This document shows, in pieces, positions 1 through 9,253 of a DNA stretch of 10,504 nucleotides. The position numbers and the translations under genes are program-made. The notes below the pieces were generated by a model, which was given only the letters and a program-made list of their open reading frames with translations, had not been told where the DNA came from and made no database searches. The stretch is from Solobacterium sp. (lineage in GTDB: Bacteria > Bacillota_I > Bacilli_A > Erysipelotrichales > Erysipelotrichaceae): assembly GCA_017514645.1 (NCBI GenBank), contig JAFWJP010000263.1, positions 1 through 10,504 on the forward strand. Reading direction: 5' to 3'. The stretch's first letter is position 1. Every line of letters starts with the position of its first letter.

Positions 1-256
1 CGAAATCCTGCAGTTCATCTCCTTCGTTCAGTTGATTGAGCCGGAGCGTTGTCGCTCCTACGATCTGGAAGATGATCGTGACGGTCCCGGCTGTGCGGTC
101 CGTGCCGGCTATTGTCAGCGGGATCCGCTCACCATCTGCATCTGTACGCAGAATGATGAACTGACCCGGCCTGGCCTTTTCCGCGATCAAGGGTGCCTCG
201 ATCTCCATCCAGGTGACGGTATCATTCAGTTTTCTCTTGTGAATGATCCTGTACAT
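1..256 (-). CDS. FAD/NAD-binding oxidoreductase subunit, NfnA/SudB-like (sulfide/dihydroorotate dehydrogenase-like), 5' part only
   Basis: The first 85 codons of a gene that runs off the left edge. The protein opens MYRIIHKRKLNDTVTWMEIE, followed by the flavin-reductase beta-barrel signatures PGQFIILR (residues 30-37) and RIPLTI (44-49, the FAD-contacting R-x-P-L-T), then GTVTIIFQIVG (57-67) and LNEGDEL (76-82). This pattern is that of the small subunit of NADH-dependent ferredoxin:NADP+ oxidoreductase and of sulfide dehydrogenase SudB, related to PyrK. Family members bind FAD and NAD(H), carry a C-terminal 2Fe-2S cluster and normally pair with a GltD-like flavoprotein encoded just downstream; both would lie outside the window. 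The start at 256 has an AGGAG at 266-270, 9 nt upstream. It is separated from the ATP synthase operon by a terminator and its own promoter, so it is a new transcription unit. The exact physiological reaction cannot be fixed from the N-terminus alone. Confidence 0.85.
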   Translation of the reverse strand, partial: MYRIIHKRKLNDTVTWMEIEAPLIAEKARPGQFIILRTDADGERIPLTIAGTDRTAGTVTIIFQIVGATTLRLNQLNEGDELQDF

Positions 257-314
257 AGTTTCCTTCTCCTGTTTCCAATTACTTTCTGATGAATCCTGCT
301 GTGTTTACAATTTC

Positions 315-344
315 AATATAAATAACAAACCGCACATGATTCAA
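315..344 (-). promoter_or_regulatory. Candidate sigma-A promoter for the NfnA/SudB-like gene
   Basis: Read on the minus strand, a -35-like TTGAAT (344-339) is followed after 18 bp by TATATT (320-315), one mismatch from the consensus -10. The -10 lies about 58 nt before the ATG at 256, leaving a leader of roughly 50 nt. The surrounding 270-350 is AT-rich compared with the coding regions. The -35 hexamer is the same as that of the atp promoter. This is a pattern match only. Confidence 0.4.
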
Positions 345-620
345 GATAATCCGCAACGTTCTGGTGCCTGTACAGAAACCGTCCGTACCACCCGTATCCG
401 TACCGCGTTCCGTTTTCCCTTTCCTGCAGAGTATCGTTGTCTGATATGATGTTTGTGAACGCACAGAGACTGCAGGAATCCATGCAACGATATGAGGGTA
501 CAATTTATGAGCGTCAGCTGATCGATCGGGCGCTGACAGACCGTGACCGCGCTTTGATCCGGCATTTCTTCATCGTGCCTGAAAACGCGGAATATACACA
601 TCAATCGCAAACTCTCATCA
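345..620. other. Gene-poor intergenic stretch between atp terminator and the next promoter
   Basis: Together with the flanking promoter and terminator this is the only gene-free interval of more than 300 bases (257-667). I see no tRNA, repeat array or riboswitch-like fold. From about 446 to 620 the plus strand has an open frame with a protein-like composition (beginning MFVNAQRLQESMQRYEG). It has no convincing ribosome binding site and does not stop before the atp terminator, continuing antisense into atpC and atpD. It may be a decayed gene remnant or chance. No frame on the minus strand looks coding here. Confidence 0.5.
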
Positions 621-648
621 ATGAAAAACCCGGAGTGTTCTCCGGGTT
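621..648 (-). terminator. Rho-independent terminator of the atp operon
   Basis: On the minus strand a perfect 9-bp stem (AACCCGGAG at 648-640 paired with CTCCGGGTT at 635-627), with a 4-nt AACA loop, runs into a T tract (TTTTTCAT, 628-621). It starts about 20 nt after the atpC stop codon. There is no T run on the plus-strand side, so it acts for minus-strand transcription. This marks the end of the ATP synthase transcript and supports atpC ending where it does. Confidence 0.9.
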
Positions 649-667
649 CATACTCTGTATGGATATG

Positions 668-936
668 TTACTTTGCGGGTACTTTTTCCTTGATCTCTTC
701 TGTCAGGATCTCTGCCTGGTTGTCTCTGAAATACAGCAGACCCCCGGACAGCTCGAAATACTTTCTGCTGTCCGTCGTATCCACGGCATTCATCATTCCC
801 TGTTTCAGCATCGTTACGATCGGGACATGTCTCGGCAGGATTCCCCGCTGTCCGTCCACCGTATTGACGTTCAGGATACTGGCGTCAAACTCCCGGAACA
901 GACCGGCAGGAGTAACGATGCGGACATGGATCGGCA

Positions 937-937
<1 letters not shown>
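668..937 (-). CDS. atpC: F1Fo ATP synthase epsilon subunit, short form lacking the C-terminal domain
   Basis: Epsilon sits on the foot of the gamma rotor, couples it to the c-ring, and in many bacteria inhibits ATP hydrolysis through a C-terminal two-helix hairpin. This protein is 89 residues and shows only the N-terminal beta-sandwich: VRIVTPAGLFREFDASILNV near the start, then GQRGILPRHVPIVTMLKQG (about residues 29-47) and the ELSGGLLYFRDNQAEILTE strand pair (62-80). It ends EEIKEKVPAK, exactly where the helical domain of the usual 130-140-residue protein would begin. The terminator follows about 20 nt later, so this is not a simple late frameshift with the missing part still present. The ATG overlaps the atpD stop by one base (TGATG), and a GGAG lies 8 nt upstream inside atpD. 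Identity is firm from sequence and position; consequences for regulation are inferred. Confidence 0.95.
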
Positions 938-3196
<2,259 letters not shown>

Positions 3197-3197
3197 A

Positions 3198-4724
3198 CTA
3201 CTTTACTCCCAAAAGCGGATCAAACTGTTCCAGCGCAGCCTGCATCGTATCTTTCATACGCTGCTCCAGCTCCGGAGAAATATCCTTCTTTTCCTCCAGT
3301 TCATCAATGATATCCTGCCCGTTCTCGGCAAAATAACGATGAATGAACTTTTCGAAACGACCGACTTCCTCGGTCTTGACCTGATCGAGATAACCGTACT
3401 TTGCCGCAAACATGGAAAGTACCTGATCATGCATGGTCATCGGCTGATACTGCGGCTGCTTCAGCAATTCCGTCAGCCTTGCACCATGATCAATGATCTT
3501 CTTGGTTGCCGCATCCAGATCGGAACCGAACTGGGCAAAGCTCAGCATTTCATGGTACTGGGCCAGTTCCAGCTTCAGACTGGAGGAAACCTTCTTCATT
3601 GCCTTGGTCTGTGCGTTTGAACCGACTCGGGATACCGACAGACCACTGTCGACCGCCGGACGGACACCGGACGCGAACAGATCACCCTGCAGGAAGATCT
3701 GACCATCGGTAATGGAAATGACGTTCGTCGGAATGTAGGCGGAAATATCACCGGCCTGGGTCTCAATGATCGGCAGAGCCGTCAGAGAACCGCCGCCCAG
3801 CTCATCCGAAAGCTTCGCAGCCCGCTCCAGCAGACGGGAATGCAGATAGAAGACATCACCGGGGTACGCTTCACGTCCCGGGGGTCTCCTGAGCAGCAGA
3901 GACATAGTACGGTAGGCAACCGCATGCTTGGACAGATCATCATAGACGATCAGAACATCCTTGCCGTTGTCCATCCACTCTTCACCGATCGCACAGCCTG
4001 CGTACGGCGCAATATACTGCAGAGGCGCAGATGTCGAAGCACCCGCACTGATGACGACGGTATAATCCATCGCTCCGCCTTCCCGCAGCTTCTGCACCAG
4101 ACGCGCAACCGTACTTTCCTTCTGACCGATCGCAACATAGATGCAATAGACATCCTTCCCTTTCTGGTTCAGGATCGCATCCACGGCAATCGCTGTCTTA
4201 CCCGTCTCACGGTCACCGATGATCAGCTCACGCTGACCCTTGCCGATCGGAATCATCGTGTCGATGATCTTCAGACCTGTCATCAACGGCTGATACACAC
4301 TTCTTCTTGTCATGACACCCGGAGCCACCCGTTCCACGGCCCGTGTCTTTTCGGTCACGATCTCACCCTTGCCGTCAACCGGCTGACCGATCGAGTTGAT
4401 GACCCTGCCCAGCAGCGCATCCCCGACCGGGACCTCGACGATCCTGCCCGTACGGCGTACTTCATCGCCCTCACGGATCAGGGTATCGTTACCCAGAAGA
4501 ACAGCACCGATATGATCCTCTTCGAGGTTCAGCACCATTCCCATTACTCCGTTCGGGAACTCCAGAAGTTCCGATGCCATCGCCTTGTCAATGCCCTGGA
4601 CGTTCGCAATACCGTCTCCGACACTGATAACATAGCCGACATCATCCGAACGGATTACATTGTCATAGTTCTTGATCCGCTCCTTGAGCAGAGAACTGAT
4701 CTCATCCGGTCTGATCTCTCTCAT
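3198..4724 (-). CDS. atpA: F1Fo ATP synthase alpha subunit
   Basis: The non-catalytic nucleotide-binding subunit that alternates with beta in the F1 hexamer. It is 508 residues, the normal size. It starts [20 protein letters not shown], the helix that meets the delta subunit. Walker A GDRETGKT lies at 170-177 with K176, Walker [10 protein letters not shown] at 256-264, and the arginine finger is R366 within [12 protein letters not shown]. The conserved [15 protein letters not shown] (276-290) and the C-terminal helical domain are present. The ATG overlaps the atpH stop as ATGA, and AAAGGAG lies 7 nt upstream. All residues expected for activity that I can place are intact. Confidence 0.98.
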   Translation of the reverse strand: MREIRPDEISSLLKERIKNYDNVIRSDDVGYVISVGDGIANVQGIDKAMASELLEFPNGVMGMVLNLEEDHIGAVLLGNDTLIREGDEVRRTGRIVEVPVGDALLGRVINSIGQPVDGKGEIVTEKTRAVERVAPGVMTRRSVYQPLMTGLKIIDTMIPIGKGQRELIIGDRETGKTAIAVDAILNQKGKDVYCIYVAIGQKESTVARLVQKLREGGAMDYTVVISAGASTSAPLQYIAPYAGCAIGEEWMDNGKDVLIVYDDLSKHAVAYRTMSLLLRRPPGREAYPGDVFYLHSRLLERAAKLSDELGGGSLTALPIIETQAGDISAYIPTNVISITDGQIFLQGDLFASGVRPAVDSGLSVSRVGSNAQTKAMKKVSSSLKLELAQYHEMLSFAQFGSDLDAATKKIIDHGARLTELLKQPQYQPMTMHDQVLSMFAAKYGYLDQVKTEEVGRFEKFIHRYFAENGQDIIDELEEKKDISPELEQRMKDTMQAALEQFDPLLGVK

Positions 4725-5266
4725 ACCGTTTCTCCTTTCAGCAGCGCCCTCCGCATTTCATCAATCCGGCGCTTCATCGTAATATCCGTTACACTGTTGT
4801 CCGTAACGACTTTGATACCGGCGATCAGTCTCCTGTCAACCCGGTTGCGAAGCAGGATTTCCTTCCCTGTCTTCGCCGCGATCGCAGCCCTGATCCGCTC
4901 CAAATCCTCATCCGACAGCTTCCTTGCGGAATAGACTGTCGCAGGCTTGATGCCCAGCTCCTCGTTGGCCAGACCGACATATTCGTTCAGAATATCACGC
5001 AGGTAGTAAATACGGCTCTTGTCGATCAGAAGCTTCAGCAGGTGGATCATATCAATGCTGTAAAGATCACCGAAGACCGAATCCACCAGATCCTTCTTCT
5101 CCTGACCTGTTACCTTGATCGCATTGAAAAACTCCATCAGTTCCGGATAGGTATCCAGAACGTTCAGAAGATGTTCCGCCTCTTCCTTGATCTCTCTGAC
5201 CGCGTTGTCCTCCCTTGCCAGGGAAAACATCGCACCGCCGTAGTTCTCAGCCACCGCGTTAATCAT
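4721..5266 (-). CDS. atpH: F1Fo ATP synthase delta subunit (OSCP homologue)
   Basis: Delta caps the top of F1 and ties it to the peripheral b stalk, holding the stator still against rotor torque. The 181-residue protein has the family layout: an N-terminal six-helix bundle starting [20 protein letters not shown], with [20 protein letters not shown] about residues 46-65, a linker around [20 protein letters not shown], and a C-terminal part with the conserved end [20 protein letters not shown]. It overlaps the end of atpF by 8 nt and the start of atpA by 4 nt. An AAGGAAG sits about 9 nt before the ATG. The length is typical and nothing unusual is seen. Confidence 0.95.
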   Translation of the reverse strand: MINAVAENYGGAMFSLAREDNAVREIKEEAEHLLNVLDTYPELMEFFNAIKVTGQEKKDLVDSVFGDLYSIDMIHLLKLLIDKSRIYYLRDILNEYVGLANEELGIKPATVYSARKLSDEDLERIRAAIAAKTGKEILLRNRVDRRLIAGIKVVTDNSVTDITMKRRIDEMRRALLKGETV

Positions 5267-5771
5267 GTCCGGTCGCTTCCTTTACAAACGCATCGATCGC
5301 CTGACGGTCAAAGTCCTCCGCATTGCGGTCTTCCAGCAGTCTGCCGGCAGCCGCCAGCGCTACTTCAACCATCTCTCTCTGCATGTCCTGATACATGCTC
5401 TGACGCTCCGCCTCGATCTGCTCATGCGCCTTCTTCCGCGCCGCCTGCGCTTCGCTCTCCGCCTGCGCAAGGATCGCCGACTTCTCGTCCTTAGCCTGCT
5501 TCACGGCCGCAGAAACGATCGTCTCCGCCTTGTCCGAAGCCTCACTCAGCTGCTCCTTTGCCTTCTCACGGTCACTTTCTGCTTCCGTCCTGGCCTTTTC
5601 ACCAGCCGCAAGGTCTTCCTGCATCTTCTCGGAACGCTTTGCCAGCCATGCCTTGACGGAATCCCAGAGGAAATAACGCGCAATCAGGAACAGCACCAAT
5701 GTACTCAGAAGCTGTACTGACATCGTCAGGATATTCGGCATCAATTGATTGTATACATCTACATCAATCAT
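5259..5771 (-). CDS. atpF: F1Fo ATP synthase b subunit (peripheral stalk)
   Basis: The b subunit forms the dimeric peripheral stalk, anchored in the membrane by one helix and reaching up to delta. The 170-residue protein has one N-terminal membrane segment (about 13-35, ILTMSVQLLSTLVLFLIARY) followed by the family's FLWDSVKAWLAKRSEKM. A long, highly charged Ala/Glu/Lys-rich coiled coil then runs from about 40 to 135. The C-terminal part (EVALAAAGRLLEDRNAEDFD) is the delta-binding region. A strong GGAGG (5782-5778) lies 6 nt before the ATG. It sits 14 nt after atpE and overlaps atpH by 8 nt. A single b gene is present, with no b' paralogue. Confidence 0.96.
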   Translation of the reverse strand: MIDVDVYNQLMPNILTMSVQLLSTLVLFLIARYFLWDSVKAWLAKRSEKMQEDLAAGEKARTEAESDREKAKEQLSEASDKAETIVSAAVKQAKDEKSAILAQAESEAQAARKKAHEQIEAERQSMYQDMQREMVEVALAAAGRLLEDRNAEDFDRQAIDAFVKEATGHD

Positions 5772-5785
5772 TGCATGCCTCCGGA

Positions 5786-6016
5786 TCAGTACACGAAAAT
5801 CAGAATGATGGCAATCAGCAGACCATAGATCGCCGCTGTCTCAGACAGCGCAATACCCAGGATCATGTTGGAACGCAGCTGCGGCAGCATCTCCGGGTTC
5901 CTTCCCATCGCCTCGATTGCACGACCTGCGGCAATACCTTCACCGACACCGGTACCCATACCGGCACAAACGGCGATACCCGCACCGATCGCGATCAATC
6001 CTTTAGTGATATCCAT
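5786..6016 (-). CDS. atpE: F1Fo ATP synthase c subunit, two-carboxylate (Na+-type) ion-binding motif
   Basis: The c subunit is a two-helix hairpin that forms the rotating ring carrying H+ or Na+ through Fo. This one is 76 residues. Helix 1 contains GMGTGVGEGIAAG (19-31), the polar loop is RNPE (39-42), and helix 2 contains LSETAAIYGLLIAI (57-70), with E59 as the essential ion-binding carboxylate. Aligned without gaps to the Na+ c subunit of Ilyobacter tartaricus (as I recall it), E26 falls at Gln32, E59 at Glu65, T60 at Ser66 and Y64 at Tyr70. A glutamate in place of Gln32 is the two-carboxylate arrangement described for Fusobacterium nucleatum. Na+ coupling is therefore likely but inferred. 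A very strong Shine-Dalgarno (AAGGAGGG, directly on the atpB stop) fits the high c:other-subunit ratio required. Confidence 0.97.
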   Translation of the reverse strand: MDITKGLIAIGAGIAVCAGMGTGVGEGIAAGRAIEAMGRNPEMLPQLRSNMILGIALSETAAIYGLLIAIILIFVY

Positions 6017-6029
6017 ACAAAAGCCCTCC

Positions 6030-6743
6030 TTATTTAGCTCTCTTCAGTTCATCAGGGATCTCAACCCCAACGAATACCATTGTCAACGTTACAAAGACCA
6101 GCGTTTGAATAAAGCCGGCGAATATATCAAAGTATGCGTGCAGCACCGGCGCAATGACCGGACCCATGAAGTTGAACACGCTTCCTTCCACGAACAGATG
6201 TCCGATCAGATTGGACAACGCCTGCGCACCTGCATAGACCAGTGACATCATGATACCGCCGCAGAGAATGTTTCCAAACAAACGCAAAGACATCGAAATG
6301 ATCGATGAAAATTTGCTCAGGATGTTGATCGGCAGCAGCACCGGAATCGGCTCCAGGAAACTGTGGAACCAGGCCTTTACCCCGCTGTACCTGAACGACG
6401 CCACCTGCGTGATCACCCAGGTAATGATCGCCAGTGTCAGCGTTACACTGAGATTCGCTGTCGGCGAAGAGATCCCGAACAGACTGATCACGTTTGACAG
6501 AAAGATATAGATCGATATCGCCAGAATGTACGGTGTAAACAGTTCCGCGTGCTTCGGACCAACACTCTCCTTGACATCCTCATATACCTTCTGTACACCC
6601 AGGATCGCCGGCACAATGATCCCTTTCGGCTGCGCCAGAGGATCCGTCCTGTCGATCTTCTTTGAAATGATGATCATTGCCAGAGCGATCAGGATCGTCA
6701 CAAATATGATCCGGAATACATCTGCCTGCAACTCAACGTTCAT
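6030..6743 (-). CDS. atpB: F1Fo ATP synthase a subunit
   Basis: The a subunit is the membrane stator that provides the two half-channels for the coupling ion next to the c-ring. The 237-residue protein has about five or six membrane helices. The essential arginine is R154 in SMSLRLFGNILCGG (150-163), equivalent to E. coli aArg210. Other family signatures are SSPTANLSVTLTLAIITWV (92-110) and the last helix pair YFDIFAGFIQTLVFVTLTMV (204-223). The amphipathic segment KHAELFTPYILAISIYIFLS precedes them. Its start lies within the end of atpI (11-nt overlap), with AAAGGGTGA shortly upstream. The length is typical of the shorter Bacillota a subunits. Confidence 0.96.
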   Translation of the reverse strand: MNVELQADVFRIIFVTILIALAMIIISKKIDRTDPLAQPKGIIVPAILGVQKVYEDVKESVGPKHAELFTPYILAISIYIFLSNVISLFGISSPTANLSVTLTLAIITWVITQVASFRYSGVKAWFHSFLEPIPVLLPINILSKFSSIISMSLRLFGNILCGGIMMSLVYAGAQALSNLIGHLFVEGSVFNFMGPVIAPVLHAYFDIFAGFIQTLVFVTLTMVFVGVEIPDELKRAK

Positions 6744-7089
6744 TCACATCACCCTTTCCCGTGAATATCAGTTCCGCAACTGCTGTGATCTTGATAATAC
6801 CAAGACCGGCCGCAGCCGCAAAGATGTTGAACCATTCAGGTTTCAGTGCCGCAAGGATCAGCACCCCTGCCATCACTGTATAATCGATCAGGAATCCGGA
6901 AAACACCTGAAGTCTTCCGGCCCCCTGCTGATAGATCCAGGCATCGCTTGCCAGCGAGATCCGCCCGTAGATGAGCAGCGCTCCTGCCGCCCCCAGCGCA
7001 AACCCCAGCCCGTACGTCCTGTTGATGAAACCGGTACAGAGTCCGAGTATGCACAGGATCCGCAGCAGCTTCCAGGAATGCTTGGTCAT
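6733..7089 (-). CDS. atpI: AtpI-like small membrane protein, first gene of the ATP synthase operon
   Basis: A 118-residue hydrophobic protein with four predicted membrane segments, at about 8-22, 27-42, 63-83 and 88-108, and a charged C-terminus (FTGKGDVNER). Size, topology and position directly before atpB match AtpI (UncI), a poorly conserved family reported to help c-ring assembly and in some species linked to Mg2+ or Na+ handling. There is no strong sequence motif, so the call rests mainly on synteny. I choose the ATG at 7089 because GAGAGG lies 5 nt upstream; the in-frame GTG two codons earlier would overlap that site. The stop is 11 nt inside atpB. A promoter with its -10 only about 27 nt upstream makes this the leading gene of the transcript. 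Confidence 0.7.
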   Translation of the reverse strand: MTKHSWKLLRILCILGLCTGFINRTYGLGFALGAAGALLIYGRISLASDAWIYQQGAGRLQVFSGFLIDYTVMAGVLILAALKPEWFNIFAAAAGLGIIKITAVAELIFTGKGDVNER

Positions 7090-7115
7090 AGACACCTCTC
7101 AACAATAACTAAGTA

Positions 7116-7144
7116 ATTATACTGCAAGCCTGCAGATTATTCAA
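7116..7144 (-). promoter_or_regulatory. Sigma-A promoter of the atp operon
   Basis: On the minus strand TTGAAT (7144-7139), a 17-bp spacer and a perfect TATAAT (7121-7116) form a near-consensus promoter. The -10 is about 27 nt before the atpI ATG, so the leader would be about 20 nt. The spacer holds a small inverted repeat, CTGCA-4 nt-TGCAG (7135-7122), between the two hexamers. A second, weaker candidate lies upstream: an extended -10 TGTTATACT at 7178-7170 with no recognisable -35. The gap from 7090 to 7260 is clearly more AT-rich than the genes around it. Confidence 0.75.
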
Positions 7145-7260
7145 AACCTCGGTCAGACAGTTTTCACCCAGTATAACATGTTGCGCATTTATGATATTCC
7201 TGCGCCTTATATCAGTAAAACAAATTCTGCTAATCGTATCATCAGATCAACTGATAGATG

Positions 7261-7560
7261 TTATCGCATCAGATACCTTGCGATGAATCCGGCAGCCATG
7301 CAGATCAGACCCGCTGTACCGAACGCATTCAGCCGGTTTTCCCTGCGGTCCATCTGAGAAGATTCGTAAGCAAGGTTTCTCTCCTGCGGATTCATCAGAC
7401 CGCCCCCAAGCGGAAGGAACACACCATTGCCTGCGATCGCTGCGATGGCGCCTTCCAGGATCATCAGATTGAACCATTGCGTCAGATCACCGTGTCCGGC
7501 CAATACGACCGCTCCGCCGATACCGGCAAGCAGCGCTGCCCAGCACATCGTCCGCAGCAC
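7261..7560 (-). CDS. Hypothetical small membrane protein between parB and atpI
   Basis: A 99-residue protein I do not recognise. It has three hydrophobic stretches: about 6-22 (CWAALLAGIGGAVVLAG), 30-53 (FNLMILEGAIAAIAGNGVFL and onward) and 80-97 (FGTAGLICMAAGFIARYL). Between the last two lies a polar loop, NPQERNLAYESSQMDRRENR (57-76). This suggests a small three-helix membrane protein with a charged loop. It begins with GTG directly after the parB stop codon. The GAGGAGG in the last codons of parB is about 5 nt from this GTG but 17 nt from the next ATG, which supports the GTG start and translational coupling. It is separated from atpI by 171 bp containing a promoter, so it belongs to the parB transcript. 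No function can be assigned. Confidence 0.75.
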   Translation of the reverse strand: MLRTMCWAALLAGIGGAVVLAGHGDLTQWFNLMILEGAIAAIAGNGVFLPLGGGLMNPQERNLAYESSQMDRRENRLNAFGTAGLICMAAGFIARYLMR

Positions 7561-8451
7561 TCAGTCCTCCTCTTCGATCAATCCCAGCAGGTCCAGGATC
7601 CGGTTCAGATCGGCAGTATCCTGATAACTGATCGTTACAGTCTTCTTTCCGACATCGACCTTTGTGCTGAGCTTCTCCTCCATCCGGTTCTCCAGATCCC
7701 TGATCCAGGGATCCTTGTGCACTTCCTTTGTTCTGCGTGCCTTGTCCGGATCCTTCAGCAGCGTCTTCACATACTTCTCCACTTCCCGGACAGACATCTT
7801 TTTCTTCAGGATGTACTCCGCGCTCTCCACGATCTGCGCTTCATCCTGCAGTGCCAGCAGCGGACGGACATGTCCGGTCGTCAGCTTCTTTGCGGTCACC
7901 ATCTCCTGCACTTCCTGCGGCAGCTTGAGCAGCCGCATGAGGTTCGCGCAGTATTCCCTGGACTTTCCGACGCGTTCCGCCAGCTTCTCCTGTGTATAGC
8001 CAAGACGCTGCACCAGCGATTCATACGCCGCAGCTTCCTCCATCGGATTGAGATCCTCACGCTGAACGTTTTCCAGGATCGAGATCTCCATCATTTCTTC
8101 GTCGGAGAAATCCACGCAGATGCACGGTACACGCACCAGACCAGCCATCTTCGCCGCCCTGAGACGCCGTTCACCGGTGATCAGTTCATAATCCTTGACG
8201 CTCTTGCGCACCAGAAGCGGGGTAAAGATTCCGTGGAGCTTGATGGAGTCCGCCAGTTCATTCAGGGCTTTCGGTTCAAATTCTCTTCTGGGTTGGTAGG
8301 GATTGGGCCGGATCTCATTGATGCTGATCTCCAGTTCCCGCCTCCCCGGCACGTCCCCGTTATTGTTCTGGATATCATCCAGGAACTGTTCCACATTGGA
8401 TCCGAAGATGGAATCGAGTCCCCTTCCGAGCGCTTTCTTCTTTTCTGCCAT
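7561..8451 (-). CDS. parB: Chromosome-partitioning protein ParB (Spo0J)
   Basis: ParB is a CTP-dependent DNA clamp that loads at parS, spreads, recruits SMC and drives origin segregation with ParA. The 296-residue protein shows all domains: an N-terminal ParA-activating motif KALGRGLDSIFG (6-17), the ParB/Sulfiredoxin CTP-binding domain with GERRLRAAK (93-101) and ENVQREDLNPMEEA (127-140), the helix-turn-helix GYTQEKLAERVGKSREYCAN (151-170) plus RLLKLP, then GHVRPLLAL (193-201), and a C-terminal dimerisation domain. R165 in the recognition helix and G193 are of the ParB/parS type, unlike the neighbouring Noc. The start overlaps the parA stop by one base (TGATG), with GGGAGG 8 nt upstream. I saw no parS-like TGTTTCACGTGAAACA in the window by eye. 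Confidence 0.96.
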   Translation of the reverse strand: MAEKKKALGRGLDSIFGSNVEQFLDDIQNNNGDVPGRRELEISINEIRPNPYQPRREFEPKALNELADSIKLHGIFTPLLVRKSVKDYELITGERRLRAAKMAGLVRVPCICVDFSDEEMMEISILENVQREDLNPMEEAAAYESLVQRLGYTQEKLAERVGKSREYCANLMRLLKLPQEVQEMVTAKKLTTGHVRPLLALQDEAQIVESAEYILKKKMSVREVEKYVKTLLKDPDKARRTKEVHKDPWIRDLENRMEEKLSTKVDVGKKTVTISYQDTADLNRILDLLGLIEEED

Positions 8452-9242
8452 CAGCGGTTCCTCCCTTCGTTCTGGGTAATCACTTCCTTGGCAAGGGCCG
8501 CATAGCTCTTCGCCCCTTCCGAACGCGTATCGTATTCAAAGATGGATTCTTCCCGGCTCGGCGCTTCTGCCAGACGGACATTGCGCGGGATATAGCTGCG
8601 GTAGACCTTTTCCTTGAAATACTTGCGTACTTCCTGCTGTACTTCGACCGACAGCTTTGTACGTACATCGAACATTGTAAGCAGTACACCCTCGATCGAC
8701 AGACCGGGATTCCAGAGCTTCTGCACCAGCCGGATCGAACTGAGCAGCTGGGTCACACCCTCCAGCGCAAAATACTCGCACTGTACCGGAATCATGACAG
8801 AATCCGCGGCCGTCAGGGCATTGGTATTGAGCAGTCCCAGATCCGGCGGACAATCGATGATGATGTAGTCGTACTGATCGCGTACAGCGTCCAGCTTCGC
8901 CTTCAGAAGATGTTCCCGGCCGATGTGGTAATCCCCGGAAACCAAGTCCACATTCGCTCCGTAAAGATCCACCGTCGCCGGCAGAAGATCCACGGGCGGC
9001 ATATTCAGCTTGACCCGGTTTTCCTCCACCGTATCATCACCGACCAGTACTTCATAGGTTGTACGGTTGCGCGGGAATCCCGTTTTGTTGCCGCCGATAC
9101 CGTGTGTTGCGTTACCCTGCGGATCCAGATCCACCAGAAGAACCTTCCTGCCGGCATAGCCAAGACCCGCCGCCAGGTTGATACTGGTGGTCGTCTTGCC
9201 GACACCGCCCTTCTGATTTGCTACTGCTATGATCTTTCCCAT
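8451..9242 (-). CDS. parA: Chromosome-partitioning ATPase ParA (Soj)
   Basis: ParA is a deviant-Walker P-loop ATPase that dimerises with ATP, binds DNA non-specifically, and is released by ParB; in Bacillus the homologue Soj also controls DnaA. The protein is 263 residues. It begins MGKIIAVANQKGGVGKTTTS with the deviant Walker A (signature K11 and K16), then VDLDPQGN (37-44, Walker A') and DYIIIDCPPDLG (125-136, Walker B). The C-terminal SYIPRNVRLAEAPS is the conserved ParA/Soj stretch containing a DNA-binding arginine. A GGGGGA site lies in the 11-nt gap after noc. The length fits the small chromosomal (type Ib-like, no N-terminal HTH) ParA. It overlaps parB by one base. Confidence 0.97.
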   Translation of the reverse strand: MGKIIAVANQKGGVGKTTTSINLAAGLGYAGRKVLLVDLDPQGNATHGIGGNKTGFPRNRTTYEVLVGDDTVEENRVKLNMPPVDLLPATVDLYGANVDLVSGDYHIGREHLLKAKLDAVRDQYDYIIIDCPPDLGLLNTNALTAADSVMIPVQCEYFALEGVTQLLSSIRLVQKLWNPGLSIEGVLLTMFDVRTKLSVEVQQEVRKYFKEKVYRSYIPRNVRLAEAPSREESIFEYDTRSEGAKSYAALAKEVITQNEGRNR

Positions 9243-9253
9243 CGTGATCCCCC

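Noticed and set aside
3840..4934. Plus-strand open frame of about 364 codons opposite atpA and atpH
   Set aside because: It is antisense to two intact core genes, crosses their junction, and has the same shadow-like composition.
7183..7205. Inverted repeat GCGCA-13 nt-TGCGC upstream of the atp promoter
   Set aside because: Five-base arms with a 13-nt spacer are expected by chance in a region this size.
7241..7255. Small hairpin (ATCAG-5 nt-CTGAT) just after the membrane-protein gene, a possible terminator
   Set aside because: The stem is only 5 bp, AT-rich and followed by no T tract; too weak to call.
7258..8505. Plus-strand open frame of about 415 codons opposite parB and the small membrane gene
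   Set aside because: It is a shadow of parB with low-complexity His/Leu/Arg/Gln composition and no family resemblance; ParB on the minus strand is unambiguous.
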